NCBI GenBank assembly: GCA_963281255.1
Contig: OY725498.1
Coordinates: forward strand, 3,906,001 to 3,970,000
Origin: Aphrocallistes beatrix
Taxonomy: Eukaryota > Porifera > Hexactinellida > Sceptrulophora > Aphrocallistidae
Length of the DNA stretch: 64,000 bases
Direction of reading: 5' to 3'
Shown: positions 49,167-58,859 of the stretch, in pieces
Numbering within the stretch: the stretch's first letter is position 1
How the letters are laid out: every line of letters starts with the position of its first letter
Translations under genes and position numbers: made by a program
The notes under the pieces: model-generated
Database searches by the model: none
Seen by the model: the letters and a program-made list of their open reading frames with translations, nothing else
What the model was told of the DNA's origin: nothing

Positions 49167-50089
49167 CTGGTTTCTGCGGCATCTTGAAAAGAGTCACACG
49201 ATCTTCAGACTTGTAGTTACACTTGCAGCCAGGTGCCGAGCAACTGGTCGGCATTTCAAATGTAAGTACGTAGCTAGTGCAAAAAAGAAATGTATGTAAA
49301 TATTTATTATTATGATTAAATTATATATGAATACTATTTTTACAAATTAAAGTATATACGAACATGATTAAATGAAAATGTTATGGGTAATTGTGAATAG
49401 ATAAACATGAATAAAATATTGTGGTTAATTAACAATTACCGGCTTCGACTGCATCCCTGGTACAATATTTCCATTCTACTGTGAGGCCTGAGTTAAGTAG
49501 GCCATGGTATAGCTAAACTTATTGGTATTTCTTATATACACAATAAACCTTATTGTTAACTGTTTGCGTTCGCGTCACACGATTATAAATTCTTGAAATT
49601 GTTTGAGATCATTCGATCTGAAGTTTTCTTTGACTAAATCCAATCCTGTTTCAAGTTCTGATAGAGATTGTTTGTATTTATCTCTCTCTCTCTTGTAATT
49701 GCTGAGAATTGTCTCTCCCTCTCTCTCACACAATTTATCAGTTCTCGGAAACGAGATTCAATTTCACTTTTCACTTTAGAGACTTGGTTCTCAAAACCCA
49801 ATTCTTCAGAAGGAGCTACTGAAGCTGTAGCCATTGATTATAGAAAATCTAACAAACAGATACATTATTTTATGGAAAATTTGTTCTAACATAATTTGAA
49901 TATAAAAGTAGATTTCTTAAAGTACCTTTGCTACCGAGGAAGCCTTGAAGCAACTGGTTACCAGCTAAGTGTGGCGACCAACCATGGAATTCTTACGAGG
50001 TCTAGCACACCATTTTAGTTTAGAGGCAGATTGAGTAATAATACTGAATACAGAGTTTATGTACGATAATATCCTAACACTTTTATTGC

Positions 50090-50235
50090 ACTGCTCTGCG
50101 TGGTGCTGGAAGACCTGCTCTACGGAGAACAGGCAGGGAAGCTGAGGATCTCATTGTACAGTCGCACTGCGCTGTTGATCAGCTTCTTGCCAGCTGCGGT
50201 CCAGTGGAACTCCGATGGGTGTGAAGTTAGCAGCA
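50090..50235 (-). pseudogene. DHX15-like pseudogene fragment, copy 3
   Basis: It matches 34740-34797 joined to 35260-35290 and 10590-10680 (shared words GAACAGGCAGGGAAGCTGAG and CAGTCGCACTGCGCTG), giving the empty site of the hAT element at 34798. It lies upstream of NHL copy 10, as the other two lie near NHL copies. From 49860 to 50090 no gene is seen. Confidence 0.65.
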
Positions 50236-50241
50236 CGTTCA

Positions 50242-51771
50242 GCGAAAGGTGAGCAGGGTATAATTGATTATAACTTGATAGTGTCTCATAGGATCTTACT
50301 CAAATTTGAATGCAAGCAATAACAGTGGTGTAGCTTTATTTTATTTTATCTAATACCTCCTGATTAAAACCACATGACAATGACGATGCAAATTCGATAA
50401 ATTTCTATAGGATTTCAGTATAGCTTAAAGTGAGCAGGATATTCGTAACTAGTTCTAGTTCACAGTGCCTTGTAGGATCTTGAGATCAAATTTGAAACAG
50501 AACATTATGAGTGAGGTAGCTGTCGAATTTCCAGGGATTTTTCAAAAGCTTCGTTCTCATACAAAACACCCTTTGTGTACGTCATTTGCAGAAATTTGCA
50601 TTCTTCTTTCTGTCAGCTTTGTGTTACTGGCTTGAAATTTTCGTAATAAAAAATGTAATTCCTCAACGGAGATAGGTTCGTCATTAAGACTATCATCATA
50701 ATGCATTGTTCCATTTTATTCCGATTGATTTATGTTCAGCTGAAGGATTTCGATCACTTGTAGATAGGTATTCAGAACAAGGAGGGATGGTAGGGATTCG
50801 ATTGGATAGTGATTGAGAAGCTGAAATCCTTACATTGGATTTTGAATGATGAGCTAAAACCTTTCCAGGTTCAAAATAACTTCGCTTCTTTTTTTCTTTG
50901 CCCAAATTTCTTCTATTTGATCATCACTTCTGAAATTTATTTTTCTTCTTTTTATAATTTTATCGTTTAATGGTTCGAATGCAAACCTAAATGCTCTGAT
51001 TCTACCGACAATCCCTTCACGTATTTTACGAATAAAATCTCCCGGCCTTAGTTAGGATTCGTTTTGTAATAATGTAATTTTTACAATTCTCATCCAGTTC
51101 TCAGCGACCGCATTTGTAAATGTAATTCTTGCACTATTTGGAAATAAATTCGGACTTATATGATTCCTGACCAGAGGGAACATATAGGCATGTAATTGTG
51201 TGCATTTGTTTAGTTCGCTCTGAAAATAGATACCAAATGGTGATCTTGTTTTATAGGTATTGCTATTTCCCAAATTAATGTCTAGTTCTTCATCGAGGTC
51301 TTCCAAATATTCCAGATCAATATTAGATTCGTCATTACTATTGCTAAACCTGGATTTTTATATGTGTTGGGATCTGAGTACATCAGTTGAATGGAAAGAA
51401 TTAAAGTCACCATGTTTCGCAGCAATAAAAATGTCAGGTTCAGTGAACAGAGAACAATGGAAATTTGAAACACTTTTATTCTCGAGTTGTTCAGATATAC
51501 GTACCTCGCTCATAATGTTCTGTTTCAAATTTGATCAAGATCCTACAAAGCACTGTGAAACTAGGACTAATTATACCCTGCTCACTTTAAGCTATACTGA
51601 TATAGAAATTTATCGAATTTGGATCGTCATTGTCATGTGGTTTTAATCAGGAGGTGTTAGATATTAAAATGACATAAAGCTACCTCGCTCATAATGTTCT
51701 GTTTAAAATTTGATCCAGACCCTACAAGGCACTGTGAAACTAGAACTAGTTATACCCTGCTCACCTTTCGC
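50242..51771 (-). mobile_element. TIR element with transposase-like coding core
   Basis: The ends GCGAAAGGTGAGCAGGGTAT and its complement are inverted. Subterminal repeats of the pattern TACCTCGCTCATAATGTTCT occur twice at the right and inverted at the left. On the minus strand, 50660-51480 encodes pieces such as SPFGIYFQSELNKCTQLHAY, TNAVAENWMRIVKITLLQNE and, past a stop, LRPGDFIRKIREGIVGRIRA, resembling the last part of an unclassified cut-and-paste transposase. Several stops interrupt it. The superfamily is not identified. Confidence 0.6.
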
Positions 51772-52124
51772 ACGATTGGTATAGAATCACATCAGATATT
51801 TCTATTTCTGAAGGTGAAGCGATCTCGGATTTATAATGGTTAATAGAAAGAAAATTGGTAACTCTGGTAAAAAAATAAAAACGGACGTCGTACACTTATC
51901 ATAATCATACATAAGGCATCTCCTATACTAGGAGCTGCACTAAAAATCAGCAATGTAGATAAATACTTCTAGATTATGATCACGAAATAGAGCAATTTAA
52001 AATCAAACCAAAAATAATTCAGAAATTTTTCGATTCAAATTTGAAAACAGACAGTTTTGGAATTTAAAATAATCCAAACAAATGATGACTTATTAAATAA
52101 ATAACAACACTCACCATTCTGGGT
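51772..52124. other. No gene seen
   Basis: AT-rich sequence downstream of the NLR gene. A GTGAGT donor-like site at about 52113 (minus strand), just after the NLR stop, could mark the end of an exon. Confidence 0.3.
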
Positions 52125-55100
52125 TTAATGCAAGAATTCAATCTTGACAGAACCCTGGTCAGCTAACTGCTCGAGGAGTTCCAACTGTTCTGATTCAGGA
52201 CTGGATAGCTCAGGTTTGTTAAAGTACAGTTGTCTCACATGTGGAAGTGTCTGTATGAGACACATTAGCGTGACACATGAAGCAGAAGTGAGTTTGCAAT
52301 ATCGTACAGTTAGCAGCCTGATAGCTGGATGGCAGGATAGACTGCTACACAGTACCAGCATACCTGAGTCTTGGAATGGGATATCGTAGAGTGACAAGTA
52401 AACCAGTGAGTTTAGAGCTGACACAGCTCTGTACCAGCAACTCATATCCTCAGAACTGAATCAAGTACGACTCAGCTCTAACCTCATCAAGTTAGAGCAT
52501 GACGTGATAACATTGAAGAAACTATTCAAACTGTGAAACTCGACTTCATGTAAAAAAGGTAAATAAATATGTCTCAGCGATTTAGAGTTTGAATTAATGA
52601 GTTCAGTCAGTGAGTGTAGAAGGGATTCATTGGGAGATGGACGAGTACGAGAGAATAGATTCAGTTGTGTGAGAGAGTTAATGCCTTGTAAGGAAGGCAT
52701 GAGACTGTAGCTATCTCCTTCAGTTACCCAATCTAACTCTATTAGGGAGGAGAGGCTTGATAAGTCAGGTGTCACTGGGAGGTAACCTTGAAGATCTCGA
52801 ATGTAGAGTCCATTAAGCTGATGGTTAGCTATTAACTGGGAGATAATGGACCAATCGGATTCACTCGACTTAGGACTATAGAACAAATTCTGTAGAAAAG
52901 AGAATTGATTGGCTAACTCGACTAACATCTGTTGGTTCATTTCACATTCGTATAACATCAAACTCCCAGTGAATTGATTGGCGCAGGAGAATAGCCGTAG
53001 AGAGGAGTGGCAGGCTGTCAGGTCACAGGAATGCAAGTGGATACTAACTTTAGTGTTAAGTGGCAGAGTGGCAGAGGTGAGGATATTCGTGTATGGATGG
53101 ATTCCATCAAATTCCTTTTCATTGAAAAACAGTGCTACGTGTCGGACACAACAAGTGGACAGCTGATCGAGGAGGGAGCGGAATTGTGTCGCGGTTACGT
53201 AATCAGATTGGAATTGGATTATTTGGAATTGGCGGACATATTCCATCGCTCGCAGGAAGCAGTGCCATTCGTTCGGGGAGATGGTGTCGAGAAAATAGAG
53301 GTAGAGAGGGGAGGGAAACCTCTCTTTGAAATAGTTGAAGTGTTCAGGAATGGAATCTGAGTTGGTTTCCATTATGACAGTACAAAGGAGAAGGAATGAT
53401 TGTGTGAATTCCCTACAATCTGAGATGTCAACAAGTTCTTTGTAATAACGTAACCGATCGCTCATGGGGACTTCACAGAGTGACATGGGCACTGGGAGTG
53501 CGTGGTGGCAGAGAACGGGCGTCATGAAACCTGCGTCCCGCTTCAAGATGCCACTAACAAAGCGAATCACCATATTGTACATGGACAGGTACTGGGTGGA
53601 AGTCGTGAAATAGCGGATGATGTAGCACTGATTTCTCCACGCATTGTCGCATATGGAAACTGCGGCCATGAACTCTTGAATTGTGAGGTGTTGGAATGTC
53701 CACACCTTCACACGAACACCAAAACTCGTCACTTTAATATGAGCCTGCATCAGACCGAGACGTTCACTGTTCAGGGATTCGCCTTCAAGTTTTAGTGGAA
53801 TGTGTCTGTCAGAAGTTAGTTCTCTTTCGAAAATTCCTTGATTCGCTTCCAGTCCGATTTCATGGATGCATTCTCTGATGGCCGGGTCGAAATTAGACAA
53901 ATGGAGAACTTTGCTGTGTTCTTTGAGGCCCATTCTGGACAATTGGCGCCTGATTATGTATACGATCAGCTGGAGGTACAGGTGGGACAGAGTGTGACTT
54001 AGGATGGAATATGATTGGTTAAATAGAGAGCTAAACAGACTCGCGTTCACTGGCACGAGTGCGAGCTGTTTTATCTCGTCGTGACGAAGGAACATCTCAC
54101 GGACGGCATTCAACTTTTAAACACTCTCAATTCGTTTGGAAAAGTATAGGTCTCGGTTTTGAGGAGAGAATCCGAGGACCTGGAAGTTGTCATCGATCTT
54201 GAGATCCTTGCCATAATCGAGATGGAGTTCAGTCCATTGGCTGGGACGACTTGTCACTAGGATGGTAGAGAGAGTGAGGAAGCGTCTCTCTAGAATTTTA
54301 CAGAGTAGAGTGGAGTCGAACGGAATGCTCTTAATCAACTCATCGGTACCGTCCATGATGATGAACAGTCCCTCTCCGTCTGATCTCAGCAAGTGCTGGG
54401 AGAGGGATCGACTCCATTTAGCGCCAAAATACATGGAAAGGGTGAGCCATCTCAAAATGAATTCCTCGTCGATCTTATTTTATTTCTCGTGTCTCGCCTC
54501 CTCGAGTTGATGCCACTCCGGATTGCGACACGGTATGGAAATGGTGTAGCGGAAATTGGTCAGCTGGTGACTGCCATACAGGAAGGCAAAGTGTGTGCAG
54601 AGGAAGCTCTTACCACTGCCGGGGTTCCCTATCAAGCACCATACTTTACTTTCTGAAGAATCGCTAGTGGTGACAATGGACTCGAAATCTACCACTTCTA
54701 CCTTTTCGAACTCGACCTTTTCATGGATGTGTCGCAAGAAATCGTTTTCGTTTATGCCACTATCCTCCTCCATTCTCTTTTCAGGAGTTTCAACCTTTAT
54801 GACAGTGAGGGGTGTGAAGACGGATTCTATGGGGACACTGGCCTCATCGAGAACGACACTAACATCCTTGTGGTGTGTTTTCATGTATTTGGTTAGTTTG
54901 AATTCCCAAAATTCAAGATCTTCATCGTTATCATTGCCAATATTTAATTCGAGAAGCATTTCACTTTGAAAACGTTCTTGAGACATATCTCGGAACACTG
55001 AAACGTAATTACGAACTTGCTTCGCCATGTCCTGTCGCTCCATTAGGTCTAGGGATTCGCAGAGGTCATTCATGTCAGTGGTTATAATGTTATTCTCAAC

Positions 55101-55526
55101 GCAGAGTCTCAACATTTCGTGTGACCCTTCATCTCCCTTAACACTCACTTCCGCACTACAGCTGGTTAGTACGACCCATTGTTGTGTGGTTATTTCGGTC
55201 GTAAGTAAATCAACCAGCGTTTTCGCGGATTTCGGTTTGTCGCTAGTTCTAGGTTTAAAATAAGGCGTGCTTAGCCATTCTAACTGTCTAGCTTGGTGGA
55301 GAATGCTGTGATGCCCAATGGACTGTAATGCTAAGTCAAACCTGCTAGGATTGAAATGTTTCCAATTCTTCAGTGAATTCAAAAAGAGAATTGGATCCTT
55401 CCCTGTGTCCTGTTGAATTTTGGAGGATAATTCGATAGCGTTCTGTAACCTTTGGAGAATTTCTGGTGTAAACAGTTTTCCGAGTTCTGTAAATACTTTT
55501 ATCTGTCGTTTTCTATCGTCAGACAT
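52125..55526 (-). pseudogene. NLR: death-fold-like domain, NACHT, LRR; three in-frame stops
   Basis: One frame of 1,134 codons, interrupted only by TAA (54480-54482), TAA (54117-54119) and TGA (52461-52463); no shift is needed across them. Residues 1-90 and about 100-185 look like helical death-fold modules (for example FLNSLKNWKHFNPSRFDLAL). NACHT follows with Walker A GNPGSGKSF (300-308) and Walker B LFIIMDGTDEL (about 387-397), then a winged-helix region and, from about 800, irregular leucine-rich repeats. Such proteins are cytosolic sensors that oligomerise on ligand; the ligand here is unknown. ATG 55526 follows an in-frame stop. It is either a young pseudogene or an allele or assembly with errors. 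Confidence 0.8.
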
Positions 55527-56152
55527 TTTAACCTAAAGGAAAGTGTCTCGAGTCAATTCCTAACTAAGATCTTGCTAAAGTTTAGTTGTATTATCACATA
55601 TATCGTACAATTCTTATTGGTAGAAACTCTAGAAGCAAATTGTGTCGCGCTGCACAACCCCCTATATAATATGTGCATGCTCTCACTAGAAAAGGGCTGT
55701 ATAATACCCTGATATCCAGAACATCAAAGGAGCAGCGCTCTTATTTTGAGGAGTGACTCACTGAGGCGATCTCCCTTTAATAAAGTTTGTTGAACTCAAT
55801 ATTCCCCGGTATCTAAAAATTTTTCTCAACGTTTCCTAATGAAATTTGTGATTCAATACATTAAAATGATAGGAAATAACGGCTCACTTTATAACGCATT
55901 ATCCATGGTTATGTAATAAATAAACAATACTAAATTAACTCCTAACTTCATTTAACATTATCCATGGTCATTAAACGATCAATTAACATAGAAATAAGGA
56001 CTTTGCTCTAATTCTACATTGTCCATGGTTAACCAATGAATAAGCAATACTAAAATTAGCTCTTAGCTCGATTTTTCATATCCATGGTCCGTAATGGACA
56101 TCTACAGGATAGTACAGATTCCAATGTAAGATTTAGCTCCAACTATCCCAAC
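55527..56152. repeat. Spacer with ATCCATGG tandem repeat
   Basis: From 55900 to 56110, four degenerate units of 50-70 bp each carry CATTATCCATGGT or a close variant, followed by AATAAACAATACTAAATTA. The spacing is irregular. The remainder upstream of the NLR start holds no gene that I can see. Confidence 0.55.
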
Positions 56153-58050
56153 TTGCATGAATCGCCAACACGTATCCCTTCTGGTTCTTCTTGATCTTAG
56201 CTCAGCCTTCGACACCGTCGACCATACCATCTTACTCAACCGTCTCCAGTCTCATTTCGGCATTTGCGGCTCTTCTCTGTCCTGGTTTGAATCTTACCTC
56301 TCTGGTAGGACTCAATTCGTCTCGATTAAGGGTTCTAATTCCTCCAATATCCCGGTCCAACACGGAGTTCCTCAGGGTTCTTGTCTTGGTCCGCTTCTCT
56401 TTAGCCTCTATACTAGTCCTCTATTCGACCTCATTAGGTCCCACCTCCCCGACATGCACTGCTATACCGACGATACTCAGGTCTATCTTTCTTTTAAACC
56501 CGGTTCCATCTCTTCTGAAGAATCTGCTTTCTCTGCCATACAATCTTGCATCTCCGCGATCCGTTCCTGGCTCCTCACCAACAAGTTGCTTATCAATGAC
56601 ACCAAGATTGAGTTCCTTATAATAGGGACTCGTCAACAACTATCTAAGGTTCAAACTGATAGCATCTCTGTTGGTGAGTCGAGAATCTCTTCTTCCAAAG
56701 AAGTACGGAATCTTGGAACTTGGCTCGACAATACCCTCTCAATGTCTACTCAGGTCAGCAAAGTTGCCTCCTCCTGCTTCTATTACATCTATAACATCCG
56801 GCGTATTAGAAAGTATCTCTCTAGGGAAGTCTGTGAAACTCTTGTTAATTCTCTTATCACATCTCGTCTTGATTATTGTAACAGTATCTTGTATGGTTGC
56901 CTCTCATCCCTCTTAGCTCGACTCCAGCGAGTCCAGAACAGTGCAGCCAGGCTTATCTACAATGTCTCTCGTGCCTTTTCGTCATCTCCTCTTCTTATTA
57001 ACCTCCACTGGCTGCCTGTTAAACATCGTATCCTCTTCAAAATCCTCCTCATAACTTACAAAGTCATCCATTCTCTTGCTCCGGACTATATCATCCAGCT
57101 CATACAGGTTAAGTCATCCAATCGTACTCTACGATCATCCAACGCCATCCTCCTTGAACATCCTACTATCAAATCTTCCAAAACTCTGGGTGATCGTGCA
57201 TTCACTTTAGCTGCGCCTGTTGAGTGGAATCTTCTGCCTCCGAGCATTCGGAATGCCCCCTCACTTCTTCTCTTCAAAACACTCTTGAAAACTCATCTTT
57301 TCCGTATCGCGCACGACACATCCACTTAAATTAATTTCAATGCATATACATACCTTACAAGCATACATACGCATACATACACATCAGAGTGGACCATGGG
57401 TCACTTACAGTGACCCATGACCCATCTGACCCATTGCATGTGTGACCCATGACCCAGTGACCCAGTGACCCAGTGACCCAGTACGTGACCCAGTGACCCA
57501 GTATGTGACCCAGTATGTGACCCAGTGACCCAGTGACCCAGTATGTGACCCAGTGACTCAGTATGTGACCCAGTGACTCAGTATGTGACCCAGTGACTCA
57601 GTATGTGACCCAGTGACCCAGCACGTGACCCAGTGTAATACTCAATCATATAAATTTGTTGTGGTTACCTACAAACACTTTAATTATAAAGAAGTTTTCG
57701 AATCGTTTGTTTGCGACTATACAATAGTATAGTCGCCAACTATAAAAATGAGCGGCTATATATTATATATTATATATATAGGTCACTGGGTCAAGGGATT
57801 GTGACCCATGACCCATCGACTTATGTAGCCCATGACCCTGTAATCCAGTGACCCAGTGACTGGGTCAAGAGGTCGTGACCCATGACCCAACTGACCCAGC
57901 GATTTATGTGACCCAAGTGACCCATGACCCAGTGACCCATGGTCCACTCTGATACACATACATACGTACATGCATAACACACACCTACTTTTATTGAATT
58001 GTACAACGCACTTGAACATATTAATATGGAATCTTCGCTATATAAATGTA

Positions 58051-58082
<32 letters not shown>
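56153..58082 (+). mobile_element. CR1/L2-like LINE, 5'-truncated
   Basis: The open frame 56157-57329 (about 390 codons) gives the central and C-terminal reverse transcriptase: [39 protein letters not shown], the active-site variant [11 protein letters not shown], then [11 protein letters not shown] and the closing HLFRIAHD. The endonuclease and N-terminal RT are missing. The 3' tail (57952-58082) reads GAATCTTCGCTATATAAATG followed by an ATT microsatellite (58049-58081), as in CR1/L2-type elements. A hAT element interrupts the 3' UTR. The frame is undamaged, so the truncation is probably recent. Confidence 0.85.
57385..57951. mobile_element. hAT element built of GTGACCCA minisatellite
   Basis: Ends CAGAGTGGACCATGGGTCAC and its exact complement, with a perfect 8-bp duplication ATACACAT (57377-57384 and 57952-57959). 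The left part (57410-57640) is a tandem array of GTGACCCA units with TATGTGACCCAG variants. The right part (57781-57950) carries the same units partly inverted. An AT-rich hairpin sits between them. No coding sequence; the frames across it are repeat-derived. Confidence 0.9.
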
Positions 58083-58083
<1 letters not shown>

Positions 58084-58859
58084 ATATATGAGCTTATTTG
58101 TATGTATGATTAAATTGTAAATAAACTATTGAATTCAGCGGATTATAACTAAAATGGAGGAATTAACTTACTCGGATCAAATTCAAGTTCGTTGTTTCCG
58201 TTGATTTGTGTGTTGATTCTCAATGATTGAAATGTTTATGTTATTATTAGTGTTCAGATTCGTGTTTAGATTCGGCTGGAATCGTTTGGAAATCGTGGCG
58301 ATTAGTCCTGAATAGTTGTTCAGTATAGCTGTTGCTAGTTTGAAGAAAATGGTCTAGATGTTATCTCTATTGATTTGTGCATACAAGCAACGAGATTGGG
58401 GCAGAGAACTCTGCTACAGGGTCACTCATGAATTAATTACTCCCTATCTTGTCTAGAACTGACCATTAAGCACATTCCTTCGCCTAATCACTGCGGAAAT
58501 CGCTTATTTAGATTGATTGAAATTTTCAAATTCTAGAATCATTCACGAAAATTGAGCTGATTGCAGTGATACTTGTATATACACACTCGAGTTTCCACAC
58601 GAGTTCAATTATAACTCGAATCTCATAGCATTATCAATAATCATAAAGTTTAAGTTTCATATATACAAATAGCACTATTCTAAAGAAACAAACACTAATT
58701 TTGTACAATTTGTCCAAACTCTATCAACAAGTATACTTCTTCTCCAGAATAGATATAGAGCGATCAGAAGCGCTTAGGAGAGCTAACTATAAGACAGAAT
58801 AAATGTTATTATACTTCGGTCAATATTAACTATAGTAAGTATGAGTAATAGCAACTTAC
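58083..58859 (-). other. Downstream region of Ig receptor; possible last exon
   Basis: The receptor exon ends at a GTAAGT donor (58859-58854, minus strand), so at least one more exon should lie at lower coordinates. A candidate at about 58165-58225 (minus) encodes INTQINGNNELEFDP and is followed by a second GTAAGT. This is weak; nothing else in the stretch looks coding. Confidence 0.3.

Larger units (their letters stand above)
45926..49254 (-). pseudogene. THAP-domain P-type transposase, interrupted
   Basis: ATG at 49254 starts a THAP zinc finger (MPTSCSAPGCKCNYK...). It is broken at 49167 by an element and resumes at 47656 with IRHAWVRALRRDDIDELKAV, VCAKHF and, after a shift, LRDDAVPVFLPRCPSYY, which completes the C-x4-C...C-x2-H...AVPxxF signature. 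A GTAAGT donor lies at 47294. The catalytic part has LPHFNTLEKLYSSFG, VILQMDEIHVNP, then past a MITE SYKGGKIIGSN and SSLQKKWSCIVRLLP, the order seen in P-element/THAP9-like transposases. Several frameshifts make it inactive. Confidence 0.75.
45455..49506 (-). mobile_element. P-superfamily transposon with THAP transposase, 7-bp TSD
   Basis: Terminal inverted repeats CATGGCCTACTTAACTCAGG and its complement, bordered by GTATAGC (45448-45454 and 49507-49513). Inside, on the minus strand, are a THAP zinc finger and P-type transposase motifs. The ends match the fold-back elements at 5631 and 24357, which look like its non-autonomous relatives. It has itself received at least three insertions (46302, 47054, 47661). 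It sits in NHL copy 10, with about 75 bp of extra sequence on each side. Confidence 0.8.
44375..49834 (-). pseudogene. NHL-repeat gene copy 10, split by a 4-kb insertion
   Basis: The N-terminal coiled coil lies at 49578-49834 with an internal deletion of about 22 bp. The remainder (44375-45371) lies about 4.2 kb away. The two pieces join at CGATTGTA / CGATTATA, the point of insertion. Other lesions are an in-frame TAA at 45139-45141 where the family has CAA (after GGKEG) and a short duplication with a shift near 44885. The C-terminal blade still ends RIILVGYNNRLLIF. Dead gene. Confidence 0.85.

Noticed and set aside
54111-54455. Separate NLR reading frames starting at TTG codons (54455, 54113)
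   Set aside because: They are simply continuations of the same NLR frame after in-frame stops; the TTG starts are an artefact of frame calling.
52125-55526. Alternative genetic code reading TAA and TGA as amino acids
   Set aside because: Intact NHL genes, the LINE and other frames stop at the same codons at the expected ends.
56191-56622. Second plus-strand frame within the LINE
   Set aside because: Out-of-frame shadow of the reverse transcriptase.
57410-57640. Regular short repeats resembling a CRISPR array
   Set aside because: Units are 8-20 bp without unique spacers, lie inside a hAT element, and the genome is animal.
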